Below, in pieces: positions 8,515-16,653 of a stretch of 64,000 nt of DNA. The position numbers and the translations under genes were made by a program. Location: NCBI RefSeq assembly GCF_014451325.2, contig NZ_JACSCH020000004.1, forward strand, positions 154,392-218,391, given 5' to 3'. The stretch comes from Streptomyces sp. CB02980. Lineage in GTDB: Bacteria; Actinomycetota; Actinomycetes; Streptomycetales; Streptomycetaceae. Below the pieces are notes generated by a model, which saw only the letters and a list, made by a program, of their open reading frames with translations, was not told the DNA's origin and made no database searches. Position 1 is the first letter of the stretch; each line of letters opens with the position of its first letter.

Positions 8515-8520
8515 TACGCT
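8515..8520 (+). promoter_or_regulatory. Leaderless -10 box of the Nudix gene
   Basis: TACGCT ends 7 bases before the ATG at 8528, the spacing expected for an actinobacterial leaderless transcript. The gene has no ribosome-binding site of its own. Confidence 0.6.
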
Positions 8521-8527
8521 CGCGCCC

Positions 8528-8980
8528 ATGACCGAACGCACCACCGACCCCGCCGCGCCCCACGAACCCGTCGTGGTCGTCGTCGCGGGCGCCCTGTACG
8601 ACCGGGGGCGGCTGCTCGCCGCACGACGCAGCGCCCCCGTCGAGCTCGCCGGCCGCTGGGAACTGCCCGGCGGCAAGCTCGAACCGGGCGAGAGTCCCGA
8701 AGAGGCCCTCGTCCGCGAGCTGCGCGAAGAGCTCGGTGTCGAGGTCGAGCCGGGCGAGCGGATCCCCGGCGAGTGGCCGCTGAAGCCCGGATACGTCCTC
8801 CGGGTCTGGACCGCCCGGCTGCTCTCGGGCGAACCGCGCCCGCTGGAGGACCACGACGCTCTGCGCTGGCTCACCCGGTCCGAGCTCGACTCGGTCGACT
8901 GGCTCGACCAGGACCGCCCCGCCGTCGCCGAGGCCGCCCGAAGGCTCCCGGCGGCGCCCGACACCGGAGCGCGCGGCTGA
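8528..8980 (+). CDS. Nudix hydrolase (MutT-like pyrophosphohydrolase)
   Basis: A 150-residue Nudix enzyme hydrolysing nucleoside-diphosphate-linked substrates, possibly damaged dNTPs. The Nudix box GX5EX7REUXEEXGU is complete at about residues 48-70 (GGKLEPGESPEEA followed by REELG). RWELPGG precedes it, and W(L)xxxEL near 120 matches the usual MutT/(d)CTP-pyrophosphohydrolase tail. The start ATG at 8528 has no ribosome-binding site but is placed correctly for leaderless translation. It is probably cytosolic and monocistronic. The exact substrate cannot be read from sequence. Confidence 0.88.
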   Translation: MTERTTDPAAPHEPVVVVVAGALYDRGRLLAARRSAPVELAGRWELPGGKLEPGESPEEALVRELREELGVEVEPGERIPGEWPLKPGYVLRVWTARLLSGEPRPLEDHDALRWLTRSELDSVDWLDQDRPAVAEAARRLPAAPDTGARG

Positions 8981-9123
8981 CTTTCTACGCCGTTCGTGCC
9001 ACCGTGCGCCCGCTGCTGCGCCCAGCGCGATATCCCGCCCCATATTCCGGGTATGTCCTGATTGACCCGTTGAAAGAGGACGTGGGCCTTCCTGCTGACG
9101 CACGGCTGGGGAAGTGATCGGGT

Positions 9124-9546
9124 GTGATCGACACCGACGGCGACCGCGCCGAGTGGAACTTCCCTGCGGAGGCGAACGCCGTGCGCACGGCCCGCCACGC
9201 CGTGCGCGAGACGCTGCGTGCCTGGGACCTCGACTCGGCCCTCGGTGATGTGACCGTCCTGCTGGTCAGCGAGCTGGTGACCAACTCCCTGCGGTACGCG
9301 TCCGGACCGATCGGGGTCCGGCTCGTCCGCCCCCGACTCGACGGCAGTGACCCCGCCCACCAGCCCGCGCTGCTCGTGGAGGTTTCCGATCCGCTTCCGG
9401 ATCCCCCCACCGCACGTGCCCCCGGACCCGAGGACGAAGGGGGCCGCGGACTCGGTCTGGTGGCCTGTTCCGCCCGCCGTTGGGGCACTCGTAAAGGAAG
9501 GACCGGCAAAACCGTATGGTTCGAGCTGGCTCTCCCTGGTGAGTAA
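9124..9546 (+). CDS. Anti-sigma-factor-like ATP-binding protein (RsbW/SpoIIAB family)
   Basis: A 140-residue protein made almost entirely of a GHKL (HATPase_c) fold. The N-box is VSELVTNSLRY (about 53-63) and the G1/G2 region is DEGGRGLGLVACSARRWG, followed by the family's GKTVWFELALP ending. Such stand-alone ATPases phosphorylate anti-sigma antagonists and hold sigma factors in partner-switching cascades. Streptomyces has dozens of them. GTG at 9124 is preceded by GGGGAAG. The C-terminal domain of the next gene is a close relative (same ending), suggesting a common origin and possibly a shared pathway. No sigma factor or antagonist gene is adjacent. Confidence 0.85.
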   Translation: MIDTDGDRAEWNFPAEANAVRTARHAVRETLRAWDLDSALGDVTVLLVSELVTNSLRYASGPIGVRLVRPRLDGSDPAHQPALLVEVSDPLPDPPTARAPGPEDEGGRGLGLVACSARRWGTRKGRTGKTVWFELALPGE

Positions 9547-9690
9547 ACAGAGTGGGACAACGATCACCGGTACTCGGCGCGAAGCGAACGAGACCACCCT
9601 GTGATCGTGAACGTCGTGCCGTCGGGGCCTGCCGTATTGAATACTGCGGGCATGGCCGGTCCGGTGCGGTGAGCTGGAGGGGACGGTCGC

Positions 9691-12261
9691 GTGAGCGAGA
9701 TACCTGAGAAGGCGAGTGGCGGCGTCGTGTGGCAGAGCAGCCCGCCCGGCTCCATCTATGACTACATCCGGGTGGCGTCCTTCTCCATCGGGCCCGACGG
9801 ACTCGTCGAGCAGTGGAGCCGACGGGCCGTGGACCTCTTCGGGGTCACGGCGGAGGAGGCCAGGGGCAAGGACCCCGTCGAGGCCTTCATGCCCGCCGAC
9901 CTGCGCGAGCGCGGTCACCGGCGCGTCCGGGAGATCCTCGACGGCAAGGAGTGGACAGGCCTCGTCCCCTTCCGGATTCCCGGCGAGGACCGGCCCCACG
10001 GCATCGCCGAGATGTACGTCATGCCGAGCGAGACCCAGACCGGGGAGCGAGCCGCGCTCTGCATCGTCGTCGACGTCCGCGCCCTGCGCCGCATCGAGAC
10101 GGACCTCGCCGCTTCCCAGGCGATATTCGGCCAATCCCCCTTCGGCTTTCTCCTCTTCGGCACCGACCTCACCGTGAAGCGGGCCAACCGGCGCTTCGCC
10201 ACCGTCTTCGGCGGCTCCGCCGACGACCACCGAGGCCGCACCGTCCACGACTACCTCAACCTGCCCGAGGCCGACCGGATGACCGCGGCCCTCCGCAGCG
10301 TCCTGGAGACCGGGGAGTCCGTCACCGACTTCGAGATCGTCGGCGCCGCACCCGGCTCCCGGGACCGCCGCCACTGGTCCATCAACCTCTACCGCGTGCA
10401 CAGCGGATCCGGCCACCCGATCGGCGTCGCCGGCCTCGGCATCGACGTGACCCGCCGCCACAACGCCGCCAGGGAAGCCGCCAGCGCCCGCCGCAACCTC
10501 GCCCTCCTCAACGAGGCAGGCGCCCGCATCGGCAACTCCCTCGACCTGGAGGCCACCGCCCGCGAGCTGCTCGACGTCGCCGTCCCCGGCTTCTGCGACC
10601 TCGCCTCCGTCGACCTCTACCAGGGCCTGCTCACCGGCGACGAGGCACCGCCCGGCCGCTGGGGCAGCTCCCACGACGTCGGCTACGGGGCCGGCAGCGC
10701 CGAACTCCGCAGGGTCGCCTTCGCCAGCGCCGTCTCCGACACCCCCCTGAGAACCGACGAGAGCCACGGACCGGGCAGCGGCTGTTGCGGACCCGAACCG
10801 ATCGAGGTCGGCGCCGTCCACCGCTACCCCTTCAACTCGCCCTGCGCCGGGGCCCTGCGCACCGGCCGCCTCCGCACCGTGCCCGGCGCCGACGGCGAAC
10901 TCGTCCAGACCACCCTGGTCGTCCCGATGGTCGCCCACGACACCGTCGTCGGACTCGTCCAGTTCTCCCGCACCAAGGGCAGCGAGTCCTTCGGGGAGCG
11001 CGACCGCGCCCTCGCCGTCGAACTCGCCGCCCGCGCCGCCGTCTGCATCGACAACGCCCGCCTCTACCGTCGCGAGCACGAGCGGGCGCTGATCCTCCAG
11101 CGCAGCCTGCTCCCGCCCGGCGACCCCGAGGCGGCCGGCCTCGACATCGCCTGCCGCTACCTCCCCGGCACCGCCGCCACCGAGGTCGGCGGCGACTGGT
11201 TCGACGTCATCGAACTCCCCGGCCACCGCACCGCCCTCGTCATCGGGGACGTCATGGGCCGGGGCCTGCGCGCCGCCGTCGCCATGGGCGAACTCCGCAC
11301 CGCCGTCCGCACCCTCGCCCAGCTCGACCTGGAACCGGCCGAAGTCCTCTCCCACCTCGACGAGATCGCCCGCGGCCTCGGCGCCCCCATCGGCGCCCAG
11401 CAGTCCCGCGGCCACAAGTCCCGCGGCCCCGAACTCTCCGAGGTCTACCTCGCGACCTGCGTCTACGCCGTCTACGACCCGGTCACCCGCCGCTGCACCT
11501 TCGCCAACGCCGGACACCTCCCGCCGGTGCTCGTCGAACCCGGTGAAGAGGCCCTGCTGCTCGACGTACCCCCGGGGATGCCGCTCGGGGTCGGCGGCGA
11601 ACCCTTCGAGGAGGTCGAGGTCGAACTCCCCGAGGGCGCCCTCCTCGCCCTCTACACCGACGGGCTCGTCGAATCCCGCGACCATCCCCTCGACGAGGGC
11701 CTGAGCGCCTTCCGACGCGCCCTCACCGACCCCGCCCGGCCCCTGGAGGACGTCTGCGACCGGGTCCTGACCAGCCTGGAGACCGGACACGGCGAGGATG
11801 ACATCGCCCTCCTCATGGCCAGGATCCAGGGACTGCCCAGCGAGGCCGTCGGCGACTGGCGGCTGCCCAGGGAGCCCCGCTCGGTCGGTCGGGCCCGTGA
11901 ACTCGCCCGCACCCAGCTCAAGGCCTGGGACCTCGAACCGCTCGTCGACACCGTCGAACTCCTCGTCAGCGAGCTCGTCACCAACGCGCTGCGCTACGGC
12001 GAGGGCGAGATCCGGCTGCGGCTGCTCCGCGACCGCACCCTCGTCTGCGAGGTCTGGGACGCCGGCCTGGTGCAGCCCCGGCGCCGGCGCGCCAAGGACA
12101 CCGACGAGGGCGGCCGGGGCCTCCAGCTGGTCGGGCTGCTCAGCTCCTCCTGGGGCTCGCGCCGTACCCCGCGCGGCAAGACCGTCTGGTTCGAACTGGC
12201 CCTGCCGGACGGCGAGGGCGCGGCGGAACCCACGGTGGAACAGCTCCTCAGCATGTTCTGA
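9691..12261 (+). CDS. PAS-PAS-GAF-SpoIIE phosphatase with C-terminal anti-sigma-type ATPase domain
   Basis: An 856-residue signalling protein combining sensory, phosphatase and kinase-like modules. GTG at 9691 follows GGAGGGG. The likely order is PAS 1 (about 20-125, SFSIGPDGLVEQWS), PAS 2 (about 135-265), GAF (about 275-460), PP2C/SpoIIE phosphatase (about 470-690) and GHKL ATPase (about 725-845). Metal-binding acidic residues of the phosphatase are visible in GGDWFDVI (Asp502, Asp505), IGDVMGRG (Asp520) and LYTDGLVE. The ATPase has SELVTNALRYG and DEGGRGLQLVG. Proteins of this layout dephosphorylate an anti-sigma antagonist and can rephosphorylate it, integrating stress signals. The partner is not encoded nearby. 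No membrane segment is seen, so it is cytosolic. Confidence 0.9.
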   Translation: MSEIPEKASGGVVWQSSPPGSIYDYIRVASFSIGPDGLVEQWSRRAVDLFGVTAEEARGKDPVEAFMPADLRERGHRRVREILDGKEWTGLVPFRIPGEDRPHGIAEMYVMPSETQTGERAALCIVVDVRALRRIETDLAASQAIFGQSPFGFLLFGTDLTVKRANRRFATVFGGSADDHRGRTVHDYLNLPEADRMTAALRSVLETGESVTDFEIVGAAPGSRDRRHWSINLYRVHSGSGHPIGVAGLGIDVTRRHNAAREAASARRNLALLNEAGARIGNSLDLEATARELLDVAVPGFCDLASVDLYQGLLTGDEAPPGRWGSSHDVGYGAGSAELRRVAFASAVSDTPLRTDESHGPGSGCCGPEPIEVGAVHRYPFNSPCAGALRTGRLRTVPGADGELVQTTLVVPMVAHDTVVGLVQFSRTKGSESFGERDRALAVELAARAAVCIDNARLYRREHERALILQRSLLPPGDPEAAGLDIACRYLPGTAATEVGGDWFDVIELPGHRTALVIGDVMGRGLRAAVAMGELRTAVRTLAQLDLEPAEVLSHLDEIARGLGAPIGAQQSRGHKSRGPELSEVYLATCVYAVYDPVTRRCTFANAGHLPPVLVEPGEEALLLDVPPGMPLGVGGEPFEEVEVELPEGALLALYTDGLVESRDHPLDEGLSAFRRALTDPARPLEDVCDRVLTSLETGHGEDDIALLMARIQGLPSEAVGDWRLPREPRSVGRARELARTQLKAWDLEPLVDTVELLVSELVTNALRYGEGEIRLRLLRDRTLVCEVWDAGLVQPRRRRAKDTDEGGRGLQLVGLLSSSWGSRRTPRGKTVWFELALPDGEGAAEPTVEQLLSMF

Positions 12262-12368
12262 CGGACGTCGCCCCCACCCGACCGCACGTCGCACGCGCCC
12301 GACCGCACGGCTGAGCCGACACCCGGCCCCGGCCCCGGCCGCGCGGGCGACCCCGGTCAGGCGCCCGG

Positions 12369-13076
12369 TCAGCCCTTGAGCGCCGCCAGCCGGGCCTCGA
12401 TCTCGGCACTGTCGCCCAGCGCGTCCAACTGCTCGAACTGGGCGTCCAGGGAGGACGCGGCGAGCTCCTGCTTGCCCATCGCCCGCGCCTCCTCCCGGCG
12501 CACCTTGTCCTCGAACCGGCTCAGTTCGCTGGTCGGGTCGAGCACGTCGATGTTCTTCACGGCGTCCATCATCGTGTTCTGCGCCTGGGCCGACTTGGCG
12601 CGGGCCACCAGTTCGTCGCGCTTCGCCTGCAACTCGCCGAGCTTGGCCTTCATCTGGTCGAGACCCGTCCTGAGCTTCGACACCACCTCGGTCTGCGCGG
12701 CGATCGTCGGCTCCGCCGTCCGCGCCTCCTTCTCCGCCTGGAGCTGACGGCCGAGCGCCACCTTCGCCAGATTGTCGAAGCGGTCCGCCTCCGCCACCTG
12801 CCCGCCGCTCCGCAGTTCGTCGCCCTTCCGGCTGGCGGCCAGCGCCTTGCCGCCCCACTCCTTCGCCGCCGCCACGTCCTCCTGGTGGTCCTGCTCCATC
12901 AGCCGGAGGTTGCCGATGGTCGCGGCCACCGCCTCCTCCGCCTCCGTGATGTTGTTGGAGTAGTCGCGGATCAGCTGGTCCAGCATCTTCTGCGGATCCT
13001 CCGCCTGGTCCAGCAGCGCGTTGATGTTGGCCTTCGCGAGCTGGGTGACCCGGCCGAGGATGGTCTGCTTGCTCAT
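12369..13076 (-). CDS. pspA: PspA/IM30-family membrane-stress protein
   Basis: A 235-residue, almost wholly alpha-helical coiled-coil protein of the phage-shock/IM30/Vipp1 family, which binds and stabilises damaged inner membrane. The start at 13076 (MSKQTILGRVTQLAKANINALL) follows AAGGAGAAG. The N-terminal amphipathic helix, heptads and the family phrase LLDQAEDPQKMLDQLIRDY are present, and the length is normal. It is transcribed from the same strand as, and directly downstream of, a TPM-domain membrane protein (53 bp gap), a pairing common in actinobacteria. It converges with the SpoIIE-type gene. No transcription-factor partner (PspF type) is adjacent. Confidence 0.92.
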   Translation of the reverse strand: MSKQTILGRVTQLAKANINALLDQAEDPQKMLDQLIRDYSNNITEAEEAVAATIGNLRLMEQDHQEDVAAAKEWGGKALAASRKGDELRSGGQVAEADRFDNLAKVALGRQLQAEKEARTAEPTIAAQTEVVSKLRTGLDQMKAKLGELQAKRDELVARAKSAQAQNTMMDAVKNIDVLDPTSELSRFEDKVRREEARAMGKQELAASSLDAQFEQLDALGDSAEIEARLAALKG

Positions 13077-13129
13077 GGCACTTCTCCTTGAGAGGGACAG
13101 AAAGGGGGAGGACGCGCATCGCGCCGCCC

Positions 13130-15232
13130 TCAGAAACGGCCTCCGCCGCCCAGCCGGCCGCGCGTGCCGCTGCCGCCGAAGCTGCCGGGCCCGCCGCCGA
13201 AACCTCCGCCCCCGAGCCCCCCGCCCGAACCTCCACCGAACCCCCCATGTCCGCCTCCCCTTCCCCCGCCGAACAGTCCGCCGAGGATGATGCCGCCGAG
13301 CACCGCACCGCCGAGCCCGCCGCCGCCCCCTCCTACCCCTGATACACCGCCCATGCCGTTCGGGTTCCCATACGTCCGGACGTCCTGCTCGGCGAGGTCC
13401 TGGGCCCGCCGGGCGAGGGCGTCCGCCTGCTGGGCCTCCGCGAGGGCGGCCTGCGGGTCGTCGGCCTCGGCGAGCCCCCGCGCCTTCTCCCAGCGCCGCT
13501 GGGCCTCGGCAAGGCGCGTACGGGCCTCACTGCCCACGGCACCCCGGTGGGTGGTGATGTAGTCCGAGGCCGCCCCGATCGCCGAGCGGGCCGTCAGCAT
13601 CGCCTGGTCGAGGAGCGCGCGGGCGCGTCGGCTGCCCGACTCGCGCTCCCGCGCGCCCACCAGCGCCTCGTCGAGCACCGAATCGGCCTCCTCCACCCGG
13701 CGCAGGGAGTCGAGCGGGTCGTACCGTCCGGTGTCCATGACCCGCCGCACCTCGCCGAGCACCGATTCGGCGCGGGCGATCCGGCCCCGGAGATCGGCCG
13801 TCGACCCTTCGGTGGCCCCCTGCAGCAGGCCCCGGGCCTCCGCCAGGTCGGCGTCCGTCTCCGACAGGACACCCGGCAGTCTGCCGACCGCCTCGGCCAG
13901 TTCCTGCGCCCGCCGGTCCACCGCCTCGACCAGCCGGGCCGCCTGGTCCACGGCACCCTCGGCCGCCCGGATGTGAACGGCGGCCCCGCCGTTGTCACCG
14001 TCGTCGATCTGCTGGCGGGCCTGGTTGACGTGGGTCGTCGCGAAGACGAGCCGGTCCTTGGCCTGTTCGACGTCGCCGGCGACGGGAGCGGCGGCCGTCT
14101 CGGCGTATCGCTCGCGCATCGCCGTCAGGGCCGCCTCGGCCGTGCTCATCTTCGCGGTCTGCTCCCGGAATGCGGCCTCGACGGTGGCCAGCGCCTCAGG
14201 CGCGGTCCGCTCCAGGGCCCGCAGCCGGTCGAAGTCCTCGCTCTCGGCGTCGAGCCGGGCGTCCGCCTCTGCGCAGCGCCGCAGGATCTCGTCCAGCATG
14301 GTCCGCCGGGTCGCGTCGTCCTCGGGGAACGAGTCGTCGAGCTTCTGCCGCAGCCGGAACGAGGCCGTGAGCTGCTCCTTGGCGAAGGCGACCGCCTCGG
14401 TGAAGGGGCGGACGGTGTCCTCGCCGAACTGGGCGGTCGCGAAACCGAGTTCCTCCTGGCTGGTGCGGACGGCGTCGTCGGTGGCGACCAGCGTCTGCCG
14501 GGCCTGACCGTCGAGCTCGTCGAGGGACGGCTGCGCGGGTTCCCTCGGCGGGCCCCAGCCCTGCCCGCCCTGCGGCGTGGTGCGGGTCCCGGTCCGCCGG
14601 CGCCGCTTGGTGAACGCGTAGGCCGCCACGGCGCCGGCGCCGCCGACCAGGACCACCGGCAGGACCAGATCGGTGGCCGAGGTGCCGTCGTCGACCACGC
14701 CGCCCGGATCGGCGGGGCCGGGGGTGATGGCCGGAGTGGGGACGGGCTGTCCGGCGAGGACGGCGGAGTAGCCGTCGGCCGCTCCGATCGCGGCGCCCGC
14801 CCAGTCGTTCTGTCGCAGCGCCGGTTCGATCGCGGTCCGGGCCACCTCGTCGAGCCCGCCCTGGGTGAGGCGGGCGTCCGGATCGGCTGAGTAGCCGTAC
14901 TGGCGGTCGTGGGTGGCGACGGCGAGCAGCACGTCGTCGACCCCGAGACCGTTGCGTTCGGCCGTGGCGTCGGCCCAGGCCTGGCCCGTGCGGCCGGAGA
15001 AGTCCCGTACGTAGACGACGAAGAGCTGGATCCGCCGGTCGTCGTAGAGCCGGTCGAGGGCCTGGACCACGGAGCCGCGGCGGTCGCCCAGCGCGTCCAC
15101 CCGGTCGGTGATCTGCCCGTCCCGGGACAGGGCGACGGGGTCGTCGGCACGGGCACCGTGAACGGCGGGCACGAGGAGCCACCACGCCGCCACCAGTACC
15201 GCGAGAAGGGCTCGGGTGGCTATTCGCGTCAC
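13130..15232 (-). CDS. Secreted/membrane TPM-domain protein with coiled-coil and glycine-rich tail
   Basis: A 700-residue protein. GTG at 15232 is chosen because TAACCT lies 7 bases upstream (leaderless) and because it places a signal peptide at the very N terminus (VTRIATRALLAVLVAAWW, cleavage near ARADD). A TPM_phosphatase domain follows (about 35-160, DGQITDRVDALGD, LFVVYVRDFSG). There is then a transmembrane helix near 200 (LVLPVVLVGGAGAVAAYAF), a long charged helical region (about 230-590) and an extremely Gly-rich tail with a hydrophobic GG patch. TPM proteins act in photosystem or respiratory-complex maintenance elsewhere, and in bacteria their role is largely unknown. Linkage to pspA suggests a membrane-quality function. 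Confidence 0.82.
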   Translation of the reverse strand: MTRIATRALLAVLVAAWWLLVPAVHGARADDPVALSRDGQITDRVDALGDRRGSVVQALDRLYDDRRIQLFVVYVRDFSGRTGQAWADATAERNGLGVDDVLLAVATHDRQYGYSADPDARLTQGGLDEVARTAIEPALRQNDWAGAAIGAADGYSAVLAGQPVPTPAITPGPADPGGVVDDGTSATDLVLPVVLVGGAGAVAAYAFTKRRRRTGTRTTPQGGQGWGPPREPAQPSLDELDGQARQTLVATDDAVRTSQEELGFATAQFGEDTVRPFTEAVAFAKEQLTASFRLRQKLDDSFPEDDATRRTMLDEILRRCAEADARLDAESEDFDRLRALERTAPEALATVEAAFREQTAKMSTAEAALTAMRERYAETAAAPVAGDVEQAKDRLVFATTHVNQARQQIDDGDNGGAAVHIRAAEGAVDQAARLVEAVDRRAQELAEAVGRLPGVLSETDADLAEARGLLQGATEGSTADLRGRIARAESVLGEVRRVMDTGRYDPLDSLRRVEEADSVLDEALVGARERESGSRRARALLDQAMLTARSAIGAASDYITTHRGAVGSEARTRLAEAQRRWEKARGLAEADDPQAALAEAQQADALARRAQDLAEQDVRTYGNPNGMGGVSGVGGGGGGLGGAVLGGIILGGLFGGGRGGGHGGFGGGSGGGLGGGGFGGGPGSFGGSGTRGRLGGGGRF

Positions 15233-15239
15233 AAGGGGG

Positions 15240-15245
15240 AGGTTA
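15240..15245 (-). promoter_or_regulatory. Leaderless -10 box of the TPM-domain gene
   Basis: TAACCT on the minus strand ends 7 bases before GTG 15232, while no ribosome-binding site is present. This supports the shorter protein with an N-terminal signal peptide. Confidence 0.5.
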
Positions 15246-15402
15246 TGTCCGCGTATGTCGCACCGCGACCGGACGACCCGCCGCCGGAGTGCCACCACAG
15301 CCTCACGGAAACCATTCTCCACAGCCCTGCGTCACTGTCGGTAGCCGCCGCTACCGTGAGAAGCGGTGGGACACGTGACATGACGGCACGAGGGGGGCTC
15401 GG

Positions 15403-16422
15403 GTGAGCGGACGACTGAGGAGAATGTGGCGACGGGGGCGCTGGTTCGTGCTCGGTCTCGCGCTCGTCCTCGTGGTGCCCCCGCTGTTCGGCGCGCTCGC
15501 CCTGCGCGTCAGCTACGCGGGCGACCTCAGGGACGACGCGAAGACCCGGGACAAGGACGCCGTCTGGCTCGGCCACGCCTGGGTCGACGGGCGGAAGAAG
15601 GACGCCGACCTCGCCGACCTCGCCGCCCGGATCAAGGACACGGGCATACGCGACCTGTACGTCCACGCCGGGCCCCTGGAGCACGACGGCACCCTGCCCG
15701 CCGCCAAGTACCCGCGTGCGAAGTGGTTCATCGACGCCGTGCACCGCACGATGCCCGGGATACGGGTGCAGGCCTGGCTCGGTGACGTCCTGGCCAACGA
15801 CGGACCCGACGGACTGCACCTCGACAAGGCCGGGACCCGCGCGGCCGTGGTGACCTCGGCCCGGCAGATCCTGGACGTCGGCTTCGACGGAGTCCACTTC
15901 GACCTGGAGCCGCTGCTCTCCGACGACGCCGACTACCTCTCCCTCCTCGACGACCTCGGAGAGGTCACCCGGCCGCGGAAGGCGCAGCTCTCGATCGCCG
16001 CCCACCAGATCGACCCCCTCCCCGGCCTGCACTCGGCCAACAGCCTGCTCACGGGCAAGGAGAAGTGGTGGTCGCAGGAGTTCTTCGGCCAGGTCGCCCG
16101 GCGCGTGGACCAGATCGCCGTCATGTCGTACGACACGTGGATGCCGCTGGAGAGCCTGTACGGCGGGTACGTGGCCCAGCAGACCAGCCTCGCCCTCGAA
16201 GTGACCCCCGAGTCGACCGACCTGCTGATGGGGCTCCCCTTCTTCCACGAGGACGACCTCGGCCACCACGAGAACGCGGAGACCGTCGAGGCCGCCGTCC
16301 GGGGCGTCAGACTCGGCCTCGGGCGCACCGACCCCGACCGCGCACGGTTCGGCGTCGCGCTGTACGTCGACTTCGCCGCGGAGGAGGGCGACTGGGCGGC
16401 CTACCGCGCCAACTGGCACTGA
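15403..16422 (+). CDS. Membrane-anchored GH18-like glycosidase-fold protein
   Basis: A 339-residue protein. GTG at 15403 follows AGGGGGG. A single N-terminal helix (about 14-37) anchors it with the rest outside. The exterior part resembles a GH18 TIM barrel: VDGRKKDADLADLAARIKDT, then GFDGVHFDLEPL with Asp162, His165, Asp167 and Glu169 in place of DxxDxDxE, and later DQIAVMSYDTW. The catalytic glutamate and neighbouring aspartate are kept, while the middle aspartate is His. Spore-cortex and peptidoglycan-related GH18 proteins tolerate such changes. It lies divergently from the TPM gene with about 170 bp between. The substrate is unknown; cell-wall or exopolysaccharide glycan is my inference. 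Confidence 0.7.
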   Translation: MSGRLRRMWRRGRWFVLGLALVLVVPPLFGALALRVSYAGDLRDDAKTRDKDAVWLGHAWVDGRKKDADLADLAARIKDTGIRDLYVHAGPLEHDGTLPAAKYPRAKWFIDAVHRTMPGIRVQAWLGDVLANDGPDGLHLDKAGTRAAVVTSARQILDVGFDGVHFDLEPLLSDDADYLSLLDDLGEVTRPRKAQLSIAAHQIDPLPGLHSANSLLTGKEKWWSQEFFGQVARRVDQIAVMSYDTWMPLESLYGGYVAQQTSLALEVTPESTDLLMGLPFFHEDDLGHHENAETVEAAVRGVRLGLGRTDPDRARFGVALYVDFAAEEGDWAAYRANWH

Positions 16423-16478
16423 GCCCCGCGGGCACGCCGCCGCGCGCCCGGCCTTGACGTCGCCCGCCCGGCCACGAG

Positions 16479-16534
16479 CCGTGCACCCGCCATGACGCCG
16501 CTCACCCGGCCGTACGCCGTGCACCCGCCATGAC
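16479..16534. repeat. 18-bp direct repeat
   Basis: CCGTGCACCCGCCATGAC is found exactly at 16479-16496 and 16517-16534, a 38-bp period, in the gap before the transglutaminase-like gene. Its function is unknown. Confidence 0.7.
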
Positions 16535-16653
16535 ACCGCGCACCGGGCACGACGTCCTCCACCCGGGAGCGACCCCGCGTGCCGGGGGAGGGCGTGCCGG
16601 AGGAGGATGGGGCCATCGGCGCGAACCGTTGCCGCGCACAGGGGGAGTACGCC

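Noticed and set aside
7813..13308. Minus-strand open frame of about 1830 codons
   Set aside because: It spans seven well-supported genes on both strands and has the composition of a GC-rich shadow frame.
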